Positions 8,180 to 16,954 of a DNA stretch of 34,372 bases are shown in pieces; position 1 is the first letter of the stretch, and every line of letters starts with the position of its first letter. The DNA comes from an uncultured Oscillospiraceae bacterium. GTDB taxonomy: Bacteria > Bacillota > Clostridia > Oscillospirales > Acutalibacteraceae. A model generated the notes under the pieces. That model did not search any database. It saw nothing but the letters and a program-made list of their open reading frames with translations, and had not been told where the DNA came from. The DNA is taken from the NCBI GenBank assembly GCA_900549775.1, contig URPR01000012.1:1-34372 (forward strand). Direction: 5' to 3'. The position numbers and the translations under genes were made by a program.

Positions 8180-8740
8180 CGTACATTGCGTATAAAATGC
8201 AGTCGATGATGAAACGAAAACCTCGCGCTTTTTAATTGCACTATTTTTTGGTTTTGTTTACGAAAAAATGCGATTTGGACTATGAATAAGGCCCAGTGTT
8301 TACTGAGCTTTGCAAAGCCAAAACTAGAAGTGGAAATGTGCACCCTATCCGGGCGCACATTTCAGCTTCCGAGCTTGATTTTTTGTTTTCGAATAAAATA
8401 GGCTGTTTTACATGAATTGCTCATTAAAAATTCTCCTTGCACGTGGTCGCACAGACCAGTTTACGACAAAACAAACTCTAAAAATAATCTAATTTTGCCT
8501 GCGAATTATTTTTTAATATCTCTCAGCTCGTTTTTAGTGGGATACAAATTCACATCCTCTAAGTTATCATGAGGTTACTCACCCATTGCATGCAACGATT
8601 TCTTCACACTCGAGCTGTGGCTGGGTAAGAGTATATTTAAACGTTCCTGCAAATTTCGTATTCAATTTTCAAGGTTAGCGTAGTTCATCATCTCTTCAGT
8701 TTTAAAAATCCCGATAAAACATTTAATAAACTTAAAATAG
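8180..8740. other. gene-free debris with one minus-strand coding remnant
   Basis: There is no intact gene. On the minus strand between about 8705 and 8590 short frames read EEMMNYANLEN and then KFAGTFKYTLTQPQLECEEI before a stop. They look like a former coding sequence, perhaps phage-related, but I cannot assign a family. The open frame at 8158-8358 on the minus strand has no ribosome site or known motif and is not called. Composition falls back from GC-rich to AT-rich near 8200-8400. Confidence 0.3.
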
Positions 8741-9188
8741 AACCGACATATGAGTTGAAGAAGGAATTGAATTCCTTATGCAAACAAGAAGCTTATTGCT
8801 TTTCTAAAAACCTTTGGATGATAGTTTGGCAAATTTAGTATGTGATGTAAGTAATCATTTGTTCAATAGCTATAAATCAAGGAAAACAAAAGTTTCAAAT
8901 AATCCCCATTTTAAAAGGTCAATCCTTATCAACTTAGCCTATTCAATTTGAGGTACTATTGGACTCGTAACTTCTTTCGTATATCTTGCTATAAAAAAGA
9001 CCAGGCATCTAAATCTTGTAAAGAAACATATCAAAAGTATGATAAGTTCCAATAAACTTAATAAGAAAAAAGGTATATTGAATTCAATGGTGTGTTCTCT
9101 TAATGCTGGAATCCCTTATGGTTGTATAGTAAACGACGGAGATGATGCTCTATTTTTTGATTTACTAGAAACAAATCCAATCGAATAA
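8741..9188 (+). pseudogene. unidentified decayed gene
   Basis: The plus strand shows TYELKKELNSLCKQEAYCFS, then a shift of frame near 8812, then 123 codons in one frame from 8817 to the TAA at 9186. That frame is interrupted only by a TGA at 8949-8951. Its parts are SLANLVCDVSNHLFNSYKSR, a hydrophobic stretch GTIGLVTSFVYLAIKK and a polar end with SLNAGIPYGCIVNDGDDALF. The long interrupted frame and codon use typical of this AT-rich genome point to a real former gene. I do not recognise the family. No start codon or ribosome site can be assigned. It lies among mobile-element remnants and may come from one. Confidence 0.45.
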
Positions 9189-9499
9189 GGAGAAGAGAAC
9201 CTGAAAGCTTTTCAGAAAAATTAATACAATACTTAAAAGAAAATAATATGTTTAGATGAAGAAAATGAAATAGATTAATAACGTAAGGAATAAAAATTGA
9301 AAAAATTTAAAGTTATAATTTAATATGCTTTCTAATTTTAATTTTAAATATATCCAATTGTTTTGAACTAGATAAATCAGTGAATTATCATGAATAAAAA
9401 GCGTTGATAAGAAGTACTGAACCGATAATTTATGAAAAAAAGAGCGATAAGTGCGAAAAATATTTAGTTAAAATGGTATAAATTTTTTTTATCAATCAA

Positions 9500-9999
9500 T
9501 TGGAAAATTTATCTGCTGAAAAATTTGATGCAGATAACTTGAAGGTATTATCTGAAAAAATAGGGATAAGCGTAACTGTTTTATCTGCTTTTGGATTAGG
9601 GTTATATTTTATTCTTGTTACCACAGTGTCATCGACTTTGAGTTTTAGTGTAAACTTCCACGCCACATGTACTGCTATAAAGAAATAATAGATCCAACTA
9701 TAAAAATTACAAGTTTTATACCTAGAGTAGTAATAGATTTTACTAAAAAGGCTATTCTCAAACTTTTTAATTATAAAATTGGAGAAGATGACAAAACCAT
9801 TATTGATTAAGATAAAGGTCTTTCTGGAAATTCATCGGAAATTCAAAATTATAACAAATAAGCAAAAGCTTATAAAAATTTATTTAATAATTCATATGCG
9901 CAAATAAAAGAAATAAAATTTGAAAATAACAACTTTTTACTTGTTCCTATAGATTTTGCCAATCCAAATGATATGAAAACATATTTAAAATTTAGTTAG
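9500..9999 (+). pseudogene. unidentified decayed gene with a hydrophobic segment
   Basis: A first frame (9500-9688) reads ENLSAEKFDADNLKVLSEKI followed by a hydrophobic run ISVTVLSAFGLGLYFILV. A second frame then carries DPTIKITSFIPRVVIDFTKK, a TAA near 9808, a TAA near 9859 and SYAQIKEIKFENNNFLLVPI, ending at the TAG at 9997. The pieces read as one former gene with a frameshift and two nonsense codons. The helix-rich start plus glycine-rich hydrophobic stretch faintly recalls UPF0174/YaaW-type proteins, but the match is too weak to name it. Confidence 0.4.
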
Positions 10000-10011
10000 T
10001 CAGTTTTAGAT

Positions 10012-10339
10012 TTAAGCTATCCAAACAAACTCTGTCAATAAATGTTTGTTCCCAAATTTGTAATTTAATTTTGCATGTCTTTCAAATATCATCATTGCAC
10101 TTTTTCTTTTTAAATATACTATAATTCGCGATATGCTATTTTCGGTGGTATTGATAATAGTAAGTGTACATGTTCTGACATCACATGTCTTTCTACTATT
10201 TACATTCTTTTCAACTTGCATAAATCTTTTATTATCTTCTGTATATCTGCTCTTAATTTGGTAATATATTGCCTTTACCTTTTTCGGTGTGAATATTATA
10301 CTCGTATAACAATTTACTACGTAATAAACTTTGTTCCAT
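10012..10339 (-). pseudogene. IS200/IS605-family TnpA (Y1 transposase) remnant
   Basis: From the ATG at 10339, behind AAGGTG, the first codons read MEQSLLRSKLLYEYN and then stop. Another frame continues through IIFTPKKVKAIYYQIKSRYT to SISRIIVYLKRKSAMMIFER and HAKLNYKFGNKHLL. The last block closely follows the conserved YLKGKSALMIFDRHANLKYK-type segment of TnpA. The metal-binding HxH of the family, expected just before it, has become TCTLTI. After GNKH the conserved FWxxGYYV end is lost. The copy is inactive. The family moves single-stranded DNA and is common in Clostridia. Subterminal hairpins that would mark the element ends are not obvious. Confidence 0.6.
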
Positions 10340-10676
10340 AAACACACCTTTTTTATATTTTAGTAACTTGAACTTCACTATTACACTCTTAAAGGTGTTG
10401 GTTTTATTTTAGTCTTAATCTCACGCACATAGCTCGCGGTTTTTGAACTAAGCAAAACCTAGTTTTCTGGATTAAAACTTAATAAAACTCTCACCTACGT
10501 GCGAGGGCTAGAGTTTCGTTGTCTTCGTAAGCACAGACAATGATCAAATAACGTATGGTCTTGCAATTAAACGACTCGATAAGTTTTCAGCTTCCTTGTG
10601 TATCATTACAGTTTCCTGCAGAGAGTTGAATTTTTAAGGCAAATTTTTTAGATACATAAACCACTTACTTTCGTTA
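10340..10676. other. gap holding probable tail of the IS5 remnant
   Basis: No intact gene is present. On the minus strand about 10500-10600 one frame reads KLIESFNCKTIRYLIIVCAY followed by EDNETLALA, reminiscent of the second catalytic-Asp region of IS5 transposases (a DKAYDSN-type motif) after damage. The rest is AT-rich and shows no structure I can interpret. Confidence 0.3.
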
Positions 10677-10919
10677 CTAACCATATTTTGAACAACCAAT
10701 GATTTGTTCGTCACTTGTTTTCTTGACTCTGCAAGTATTAGAATACACCTTGATGTTAGTGCTGTCCAAACTCAAGACCTTTGCCTCGAGTATTGATAAT
10801 GTTTTGTTTTTGAAGATTCTCAAAAATTTGCTACCTAGTTCTGTTTTTGTACATCTGCTAAATCTCTTGTAAATTATATTCCAGTTTCCCAATTTTTTAG
10901 TAATGATCTCCACTTGCAT
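10677..10919 (-). pseudogene. IS5-family transposase remnant
   Basis: The 80-codon minus frame reads LGNWNIIYKRFSRCTKTELG, then LSILEAKVLSLDSTNIKVYS, then KTSDEQIIGCSKYG. This is the central part of IS5-type DDE transposases: the GNW..IYKRF.RW helix, the first catalytic Asp in LDSTNIKV, and a Q-x-IG-x-S-x-GG stretch damaged at the end. The N-terminal region and the later catalytic residues are missing or degraded, so this is a fossil. It sits beside the IS200-type fossil, and the two elements may have nested here. Confidence 0.7.
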
Positions 10920-11452
10920 CCGTTTTCTATTAAAAATAAGGCATTAAAGAACTGCTTACTTGAGGTATCTTCTCGATTGACATCAGTTTTTTATCTTTTC
11001 GATTATTTTCATATGTCAATTATTTTCGATATTTTCCTGTTTGTCATCTATTTATGTGAACAGACTAGCGCTAAATGACGTGCTACTTGAATTAGAAACC
11101 TATGTTTATAACAAAAAATAGTCAAGGAGAGTCGGACGTTATGAGTATTGAAAAATATTAAGAAATTTTAGAAAAATCAGAGTTTTACTATGCATAAAAT
11201 TGATATAAAAATTTCTATAGTTATAATTTATGATATATAATTATTTTTGTTTAATTTCTAAAATATTTTGATATTAAATAGCCGTTAATTTTTTATAAAC
11301 AGTATATTTTTTTCACCTTTAATATATGATTTTACATCAAAAAGTAGAAAATTCAAATTAAAACTAAAAAGTATTTAAATTTAAATTTTTACATGATATA
11401 ATTTCCTTGTGGTAAACAGACTATTTAGCTAACTTTTGATTAAGGAGTAAAA
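10920..11452. other. AT-rich gap with a possible gene-start remnant at 11141
   Basis: The stretch is very AT-rich, and I see no gene. At 11124-11135 there is a good AAGGAGAG-type site, followed at 11141 by ATG and MSIEKY, then TAA, then EILEKSEFYYA and another stop. It looks like the preserved start of a lost gene. The last 60 bases contain TATAAT at 11397-11402, a likely -10 box for the next gene, without a clear -35. Confidence 0.35.
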
Positions 11453-11839
11453 ATGATCGTGAAAAAATTTTTATCAAGTGTATTAGTTTTTGTATTGGCA
11501 TTTGCATCCGTAGTTTCTAGCTTTTGTTTTGCTCAAGACACTGCAGCAAATGATGTTAACAAAACTGTAGAAGAAAAAATTGAAAAAAATGAAACTGAAG
11601 AATCAAAGTCTAACGTTGCAACTTTTTGGTCAAGTATAAAAGACGGTAGTTTCTTTGTTTCTCATAAGAAAACTTTAATCGTTTCCAGTATAATTACAGG
11701 TTCAGTTGCTTTAGTTTCTACAGTTGCAGTCGTCTTCAGGAACAACATTAAAGAAATAGCAAAAAGCACTTACAATAAAACCGCAAGTTTTGTAAACCAA
11801 AAATTAAGTAAGACCAAAACCCAGAATATCTCAAGATAA
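11453..11839 (+). CDS. small exported membrane-anchored protein, unknown
   Basis: 128 residues, starting at an ATG preceded by AAGGAG nine bases away. Residues 1-27 are a textbook signal peptide (IVKKFLSS, hydrophobic core, SFCFA cleavage-like end). An acidic, charged linker rich in Glu and Lys follows (residues 30-55), then a single hydrophobic helix at about 75-95 (TLIVSSIITGSVALVSTVAV) and a basic C-terminal tail. The topology suggests a protein anchored in the membrane with a short outside domain. I recognise no family. It stands alone, with its own likely -10 box and an intrinsic terminator just downstream. Confidence 0.75.
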   Translation: MIVKKFLSSVLVFVLAFASVVSSFCFAQDTAANDVNKTVEEKIEKNETEESKSNVATFWSSIKDGSFFVSHKKTLIVSSIITGSVALVSTVAVVFRNNIKEIAKSTYNKTASFVNQKLSKTKTQNISR

Positions 11840-11864
11840 ATTAAAACAAAATCGTTAATATTTT

Positions 11865-11902
11865 AAGAGCCCTTTTCTGTTTACCTCGGGCTCTTTTCGT
11901 TT
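11865..11902 (+). terminator. intrinsic terminator
   Basis: AAGAGCCC at 11865-11872 pairs with GGGCTCTT at 11888-11895 and runs into TTTCGTTTTTT. It lies 26 bases after the preceding stop codon. Confidence 0.85.
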
Positions 11903-11914
11903 TTTATCTACTTT

Positions 11915-11977
11915 CTATTTTTTTCAACACATTTTATGATGCATATATTCAAAACATAAAATGAAATAAAAAAATAG
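11915..11977 (+). repeat. two-part inverted repeat just upstream of the CrtO-like gene
   Basis: CTATTTTTTT (11915-11924) pairs with AAAAAAATAG (11968-11977), and inside it CATTTTATG (11930-11938) pairs with CATAAAATG (11955-11963). The arms are perfect, and the left gap of 5 bases faces a right gap of 4. The repeat ends directly at the GAAGGTG ribosome site of the next gene, so it could act on translation or be a binding site. AT-rich arms make thermal stability modest. Confidence 0.55.
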
Positions 11978-11991
11978 AAGGTGATTTTTTT

Positions 11992-12504
11992 ATGAATGCA
12001 GTCTTTACAAATGTTATAATTGTACTGTTTTGGAATTTAATCGTATTATTTACCTGCAAATCTCACAAAGAAGACTTTTTCAACGAAAATAAAAAGCTAC
12101 ATTCTATATTAGCATTTGAAAATAATTCTTTTTATTCTAAAATAAAAATAAAAAAATGGAAAGACAAACTCCCACAGTATACGTCTAAACACGGCTTTTC
12201 AAAAAAGCAATTCACTTTGCCTGATAAAAAAGATAGCAAATATATAAACAAATTTATTTTAGAAACTTGTAGGGCTGAGTGGAATCATACTGTGTCGCTA
12301 ATTATTATTCTTCCAATAATCCTTTTCAATAAACCTTTTATAGCTCTTACTTTCACATTTCTCGTTCTGCTTACAAACGTCCCTTTCATTCTAATCCAGC
12401 GCTATAATAGAATAAGACTTTTAGCTTTAAGAGATCGCATTAAAGCTAAAAACCCAAAATGTGACATTCACACCTGTCGTAAAACTAACCAAGCATTTTT
12501 ATAA
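11992..12504 (+). CDS. CrtO-like acyltransferase family membrane protein
   Basis: 170 residues, with a ribosome site GAAGGTGA before the ATG. Two hydrophobic regions (residues about 3-22 and 101-135) flank a polar middle. Markers of the glycosyl-4,4'-diaponeurosporenoate acyltransferase (CrtO) family are present: KKWKDKLPQ in the N-terminal half, the FILETCRAEWNHTVSL helix, and an N-x-P-F-I-L-I-Q-R-Y-N-R-x-R segment near the end. In Staphylococcus aureus CrtO acylates the glucose of staphyloxanthin precursors, but no carotenoid genes lie here, so the real substrate is unknown. The gene is convergent with ligA, and their 3' ends overlap by 20 bases. Confidence 0.7.
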   Translation: MNAVFTNVIIVLFWNLIVLFTCKSHKEDFFNENKKLHSILAFENNSFYSKIKIKKWKDKLPQYTSKHGFSKKQFTLPDKKDSKYINKFILETCRAEWNHTVSLIIILPIILFNKPFIALTFTFLVLLTNVPFILIQRYNRIRLLALRDRIKAKNPKCDIHTCRKTNQAFL

Positions 12505-14464
12505 ATTCTTCTTCCGATATTACTTTTACTCCCAAACTTTGGGCTTTAATTAACTTACTGCCGGCTTCATTTCCCGCTAAAACATACGTCGTTTTTTTAG
12601 AAACACTGTTTGATACCTTTCCACCCTCATTTTCTATCATCTGCGCAGCCTCGTTTCTTGTATATGTAGGCAAAGTCCCCGTCAAAACAAAAATCATACC
12701 AGCAAATTTTCTGCCTTTAGCTTTACTTTCAGAAACCATGTTCAACCCTAGCTCTTCTAGTTTCTTAACTAAGTTTAAATTATTGGGATTCTTAAAGTAG
12801 TCCACAACACTTTGTGCCATGACTTCTCCAAAGCCGTCTATAGCCGAAAGTTCATCAACGGAAGAAAGAAGCAGTTCTTGCATGGATGAAAAATGTTCTT
12901 GTAGAAGCTTCGCGGCACTTTTACCTATATGCATTATTCCAAGTGCAAAAATCAACCGATAAAGTTCCCTATTTTTTGACTCTTCTATAGCGTTTAATAA
13001 GTTACCTACAGACTTTTCGCCCATTCTATCTATTTGAATTAATTCTGACTTTTCTAATGTATATAAATCTGCCGGAGAATTAACTAGATTATTATCTACC
13101 AATTGCCTTAATAACGACTCCCCTAGTCCCTCAATGTCCATAGCATCTCTAGATACAAAATGAATCAAATGTCTAAGCAGCTGTGCAGGACATTGAAGGT
13201 TCGTGCAACGCCAAACCGCTTCGCCTTCTTCCCTTACAGTGTCGCCACCGCACGAAGGACATACTCTCGGCATATTAAACTCCACCGAATCCTCATTGTG
13301 TTGCTTTACAGATACGACCTCCGGTATAATCTCTCCGGCTTTCCTGATAACTACAGTGTCCCCAACCATTATTCCCTTTTCCTTTATAAAGTCCTCGTTA
13401 TGAAGTACCGCACGGCTCACCGTAGTCCCGGCTAAAAATATAGACTCAAACACAGCTGTAGGCGTAATGGCACCTGTTCTTCCTACATTTACTTCTATTT
13501 TTAAAAGCTTGCTTTCTTTCTCTTCGGGTGGATACTTAAAAGCCTCTGCCCACTTTGGAAACTTTGACGTACTGCCTATTGACTTTCTCTTTTCAAAATC
13601 ATTTACTTTAACCACAGCACCGTCTATTCCAAAACTGAAGTTTCCTCTCTTCTCCGATATCTCATCTATCACTGAAAATATTTCCTCAGCACTGTTGCAC
13701 AATTTGTAAATTGGAGGAACATTGAACCCTAAACTTTTTAAAAAGTCCAGTGATTCTTTATGAGAATAGAGTACATTGCCCTCTATTTGCTGAATGTTGA
13801 AAATTATTATATCTAAATTTCGCTTTTGCGTGATTTTAGAATTTTTCTGTCTAAGTGACCCCGCAGCCGCATTTCTGGGATTTTTAAAAGGTTTTTCGTC
13901 ATTTAGTTCTTGTTCTTCAACTACTTTTAAAAAGCTGTCATAAGACATATAAACTTCGCCGCGTACCTCTAAAAAAGGTACAGGCTTTTTTAATTTTTTG
14001 GGCAAAGATTTTATAGTCCTTAAATTCTCAGTTATATCCTCTCCTACTACGCCGTCTCCCCTAGTTGATCCCCTAACTAAAATACCGTCTTTATATTCCA
14101 CAGAAACCGAAAGACCGTCTATTTTAGGTTCCACAACATACGTTATATCTTTATACAAGTTCCTGAGCCTCTCATCGAAATTCTTAATTTCTTCTTTTGA
14201 AAAAGAATCATGTAAGCTTTCCATTTTGACTTTATGCTTTACTTCACTAAACTTTGAAGACGCCGAACCGCCTACAGTTTGGGTCGGAGAATCAAATGTT
14301 TTAAGTTCAGGATATTCACTTTCCAAACTTTCAAGTTTCCTAAGCAACATATCATATTCGTAATCATCAATTACCGGAGAATCTTCATCATAGTATTTCT
14401 TATTGTGAAATTTAATTTCTTCTCTTAAACCTTTAACTAACTCTTTCGTTTCTTCATAATTCAT
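12485..14464 (-). CDS. ligA: NAD-dependent DNA ligase LigA
   Basis: 659 residues, close to the usual 660-670. The order is complete. There is an Ia-type helical start with HNKKYYDEDSPVIDDYEYD (NMN-binding Tyr and Asp residues) and the adenylation motif VEPKIDGLSV with the catalytic Lys at about 114. RGDGVVGEDITEN comes next, then an OB fold and a four-Cys zinc finger (CPSCGG, then CTNLQCPAQ). A helix-hairpin-helix region runs over about 450-580, and a C-terminal BRCT domain starts near 585 (MIFVLTGTLPTYTRNEAAQM). The ATG at 14464 follows AAGGACG. The enzyme seals nicks in replication and repair using NAD. No residue loss is seen. Confidence 0.97.
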   Translation of the reverse strand: MNYEETKELVKGLREEIKFHNKKYYDEDSPVIDDYEYDMLLRKLESLESEYPELKTFDSPTQTVGGSASSKFSEVKHKVKMESLHDSFSKEEIKNFDERLRNLYKDITYVVEPKIDGLSVSVEYKDGILVRGSTRGDGVVGEDITENLRTIKSLPKKLKKPVPFLEVRGEVYMSYDSFLKVVEEQELNDEKPFKNPRNAAAGSLRQKNSKITQKRNLDIIIFNIQQIEGNVLYSHKESLDFLKSLGFNVPPIYKLCNSAEEIFSVIDEISEKRGNFSFGIDGAVVKVNDFEKRKSIGSTSKFPKWAEAFKYPPEEKESKLLKIEVNVGRTGAITPTAVFESIFLAGTTVSRAVLHNEDFIKEKGIMVGDTVVIRKAGEIIPEVVSVKQHNEDSVEFNMPRVCPSCGGDTVREEGEAVWRCTNLQCPAQLLRHLIHFVSRDAMDIEGLGESLLRQLVDNNLVNSPADLYTLEKSELIQIDRMGEKSVGNLLNAIEESKNRELYRLIFALGIMHIGKSAAKLLQEHFSSMQELLLSSVDELSAIDGFGEVMAQSVVDYFKNPNNLNLVKKLEELGLNMVSESKAKGRKFAGMIFVLTGTLPTYTRNEAAQMIENEGGKVSNSVSKKTTYVLAGNEAGSKLIKAQSLGVKVISEEEFIKMLG

Positions 14465-14500
14465 TTTTTCAACGTCCTTATTTCAATTTCTTTATTTATT

Positions 14501-15142
14501 TTAACCTGATGTATTCATATAAACCTTCGGTACATCGCCCATGAAGATGCTTTCTGCAATCAAAATACTGGTATTTACCGCTGTAGTTACAGGGTACCCC
14601 GGAATAAGTGCAAAAACTTCGGTGCTAACATCTAAGTAAACATGATGCTTTGTTTGATTTATACCAGCACTTTCAAATTCACTCCTAAAATTTGTCAAAA
14701 CACTACCAGACAGTGTAACCTTCATCCTAATTTGTGGGCCTCTTCCGTTTAAAATCTCAGTGCCTGTCAAAGTTCCTATAGGAACCGACAAATCTTCCCG
14801 TGACATGGATGATATCCTATCTTGTATCTTCATAGTTACTCCGGATTTTAACATATTTATTTTTTTCATATCCGCTTCTATCGACAGTATTTTCCCTGTT
14901 TCGTCCTTCTGCAGTTTTGCTATTTCTGAATAATCTATATCTAACCTGGAGACCTCTTCCAGTACCACTTCATTTATTACTTTGGTGGACGTTATTTGTG
15001 CTCTATTTAGCGCTATAGACTTTATAAGAGGTCTCATTTGATGGTCAATTATAAATGCTAAAAACGCAAATATAAATAAAAATATTATAATTCTTTTGGT
15101 GCGCTTTGATCGGAACCTATGTAGCCTTCTTTTGTGTCTCAA
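14501..15142 (-). CDS. yunB: sporulation protein YunB
   Basis: 213 residues from a TTG start with GGAGG nine bases upstream. A very basic start (RHKRRLHRFRSKRTKR) leads into one membrane helix (IIIFLFIFAFLAFII). The rest is soluble and matches the YunB family: NRAQITSTKVINEVV, the D-Y-S-E-I motif, VPIGTLTGTEILNGRGPQI and a C-terminal block TEVFALIPGYPVTTAVNTSI. In Bacillus subtilis yunB is expressed in the mother cell during sporulation; its molecular role is not defined. It is followed by ligA on the same strand after 36 bases, so the two may share a transcript. Confidence 0.9.
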   Translation of the reverse strand: MRHKRRLHRFRSKRTKRIIIFLFIFAFLAFIIDHQMRPLIKSIALNRAQITSTKVINEVVLEEVSRLDIDYSEIAKLQKDETGKILSIEADMKKINMLKSGVTMKIQDRISSMSREDLSVPIGTLTGTEILNGRGPQIRMKVTLSGSVLTNFRSEFESAGINQTKHHVYLDVSTEVFALIPGYPVTTAVNTSILIAESIFMGDVPKVYMNTSG

Positions 15143-15239
15143 AATATTTCCTCCATTCGCTCAAAGCCTAGTCCATTATATACAAATAAGACAAAGCCTG
15201 TGAACAAGCAGGACTTATCCGTCAACACGGAGGCAAAAT

Positions 15240-16124
15240 CTATTTTTCAGTTGGGTTTGCGTGTATCATACAGCTTTTTATAAAACTATTATTTTTTTCA
15301 ATATCATTTCGCAACTTATGAGTTAAGTCATGTACTTCCTCAAATTCCATATTTTTATCCACCTGCACTTCTATATCAACATATACCTTGCTGCCGAACT
15401 GTCTCGTCCTTAAAACATCAATCTTTTTTATTTTCTCGTAACCGTTTATTATTTTTCGTATTTTGTCTTCTGTTTCCTTAGAAGCCGAGGTATCGACTAG
15501 TTGGTCAAAGCCTGTTTTAGCTATGTCAAAAGCGACTTTAACTATGATAAAACAAATAATTATAGAAGCAATAGGGTCCAGTAATTGAAATCCTAGAATA
15601 GCTCCCGCTACACCTATTAGCGAACCAATCGACGAAATGGCATCTGATCTGTGGTGCCAGGCATCTGCGTACAATGCCGATGAGTTCGTTTTTTTGGATG
15701 CTTTAAGCGTATAATGGTACATCCATTCTTTTATAGCTATTGATAAAATTGCAAACCAGATGACAAAGCCTGACGGAGTATTTATTTCTTTATGTTTAGC
15801 TTTTAAAATTTCCAAAACTCCACAAGTTCCAACATATACAGCTGTCACAAAAAGCATTAGCGCAAGTAAAATAGAAGTTACGCTTTCTATTTTTTCGTGT
15901 CCATATGGATGTTTTTTATCTGCTGCTTTGTTTGAAAATTTAGCTCCTATCATTACCGCCAGCGTACTTAACACGTCTGACCCTGAATGTATAGCATCCG
16001 ATACCATTGCCATTGAACGACCAAAAATGCCGGCAAACAGCTTTAATAACGTTAAAATTAAATTTACCAAAATGGTTGTTATACTTACTTTGTATATCAA
16101 TTTTTCATCTGTACATTGTTTCAA
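15240..16124 (-). CDS. cation diffusion facilitator family metal transporter
   Basis: About 294 residues. I choose the TTG at 16124, because GGGTGA lies 5 bases upstream; the GTG at 16133 is part of that site. Six hydrophobic helices are visible. The metal site is intact: MVSDAIHSGSDVLS in helix 2 and YADAWHHRSDAISSIGSLIG in helix 5, the two HxxxD pairs of the FieF/MamB type. The cytoplasmic C-terminal domain (IRKIINGYEKIKKIDVLRTR, then DIEVQVDKNMEFEEVHDLTH) carries the usual conserved His and Asp. It exports divalent metal such as Zn, Mn or Fe in exchange for protons; the exact metal cannot be told. Confidence 0.92.
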   Translation of the reverse strand: MKQCTDEKLIYKVSITTILVNLILTLLKLFAGIFGRSMAMVSDAIHSGSDVLSTLAVMIGAKFSNKAADKKHPYGHEKIESVTSILLALMLFVTAVYVGTCGVLEILKAKHKEINTPSGFVIWFAILSIAIKEWMYHYTLKASKKTNSSALYADAWHHRSDAISSIGSLIGVAGAILGFQLLDPIASIIICFIIVKVAFDIAKTGFDQLVDTSASKETEDKIRKIINGYEKIKKIDVLRTRQFGSKVYVDIEVQVDKNMEFEEVHDLTHKLRNDIEKNNSFIKSCMIHANPTEK

Positions 16125-16188
16125 AAATATCACCCAAATAAATTTCTCTTTCTAAATATTTTATTCTAATTTCATTTAAATGGGAATA

Positions 16189-16854
16189 TTACTCTAAAAC
16201 AAATATATCATCGAACAGAGAAACATATTTATTAGCGCATTCTTTATTTACATGCGTACTCCCAAAAAACCACTTTTTAAACTTTATTTCATTTGCAACA
16301 TCATCAAAAAACTTGTTTAAAATATTCAAATTATAACCTTCGCTGTTAAATAAACTTTTTATCTTTCCCGGAGGTTCATGAGTTACTATATAATCAACTT
16401 GCCTTTCCACTTTCTCTAAGTTTGATACAGAACTTCTCATTTCTTCAACTGTAGGAAGCTCTTCTGCCCACCACTTATTCTCAGAAATGCGCATTTCTTT
16501 ATCACAACTTTCCCCTCCGCCAAAAGCAAATATTATCTTACCATCTATGTTGTAGACGTCTCCTCTTGAAAGATAATATAAATTCCCGGTAATATTCCTT
16601 GCTTTTCCACCATGAAAATTTTCTTCTTCATACTGTTTAATTAAACTAAAATTTTCATGTGTTCCATCTACAAATAATGTGTGAAATTTCATAGCTCCTA
16701 TTTTCTTCAATATATTTTTTTCTTTTTTACTTTCATTCCATAAAAAACCAAAATCTCCACATACTATTAAATAATCGCCTTTTTTCAGCTTTTTAAGTTT
16801 TTTATTTGAAAACCTAGTAAAATCTGCATGCATGTCCCCTGTTACGTAAATCAT
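16189..16854 (-). CDS. metallophosphoesterase-family protein with altered metal ligands
   Basis: 221 residues from the ATG at 16854 (MIYVTGDMHADF). An upstream ATG at 16884 would add ten residues with no homology and no better ribosome site. The calcineurin-like fold motifs come in order: GDMH (6-9), GDFGFLWN (33-40), VDGTHENF (62-69), FGGGES, RISENKWWAEELP, YIVTHEPP (155-162) and WFFGSTHVN (195-203). In this branch the third and last motifs normally read GNHENF and GHxH. Here Asn is Thr at about 65 and the first His is Ser at about 199, which removes two metal or catalytic residues. The protein may be inactive, weak or adapted to a different substrate. It is divergent from the carboxypeptidase gene. 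Confidence 0.85.
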   Translation of the reverse strand: MIYVTGDMHADFTRFSNKKLKKLKKGDYLIVCGDFGFLWNESKKEKNILKKIGAMKFHTLFVDGTHENFSLIKQYEEENFHGGKARNITGNLYYLSRGDVYNIDGKIIFAFGGGESCDKEMRISENKWWAEELPTVEEMRSSVSNLEKVERQVDYIVTHEPPGKIKSLFNSEGYNLNILNKFFDDVANEIKFKKWFFGSTHVNKECANKYVSLFDDIFVLE

Positions 16855-16889
16855 AAAATGCACAACCACTTTCTCAATATACATATAAT

Positions 16890-16918
16890 TTGATTTAAAA
16901 GAAAATATAAGTTAAAAT
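16890..16918 (+). promoter_or_regulatory. sigma-A-type promoter for the D,D-carboxypeptidase gene
   Basis: TTGATT (16890-16895), a 17-base spacer and TAAAAT (16913-16918), 36 bases before the ATG at 16955. Confidence 0.55.
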
Positions 16919-16954
16919 ATATCTTAATAATACCACAACATTAGGAGAATTTCT

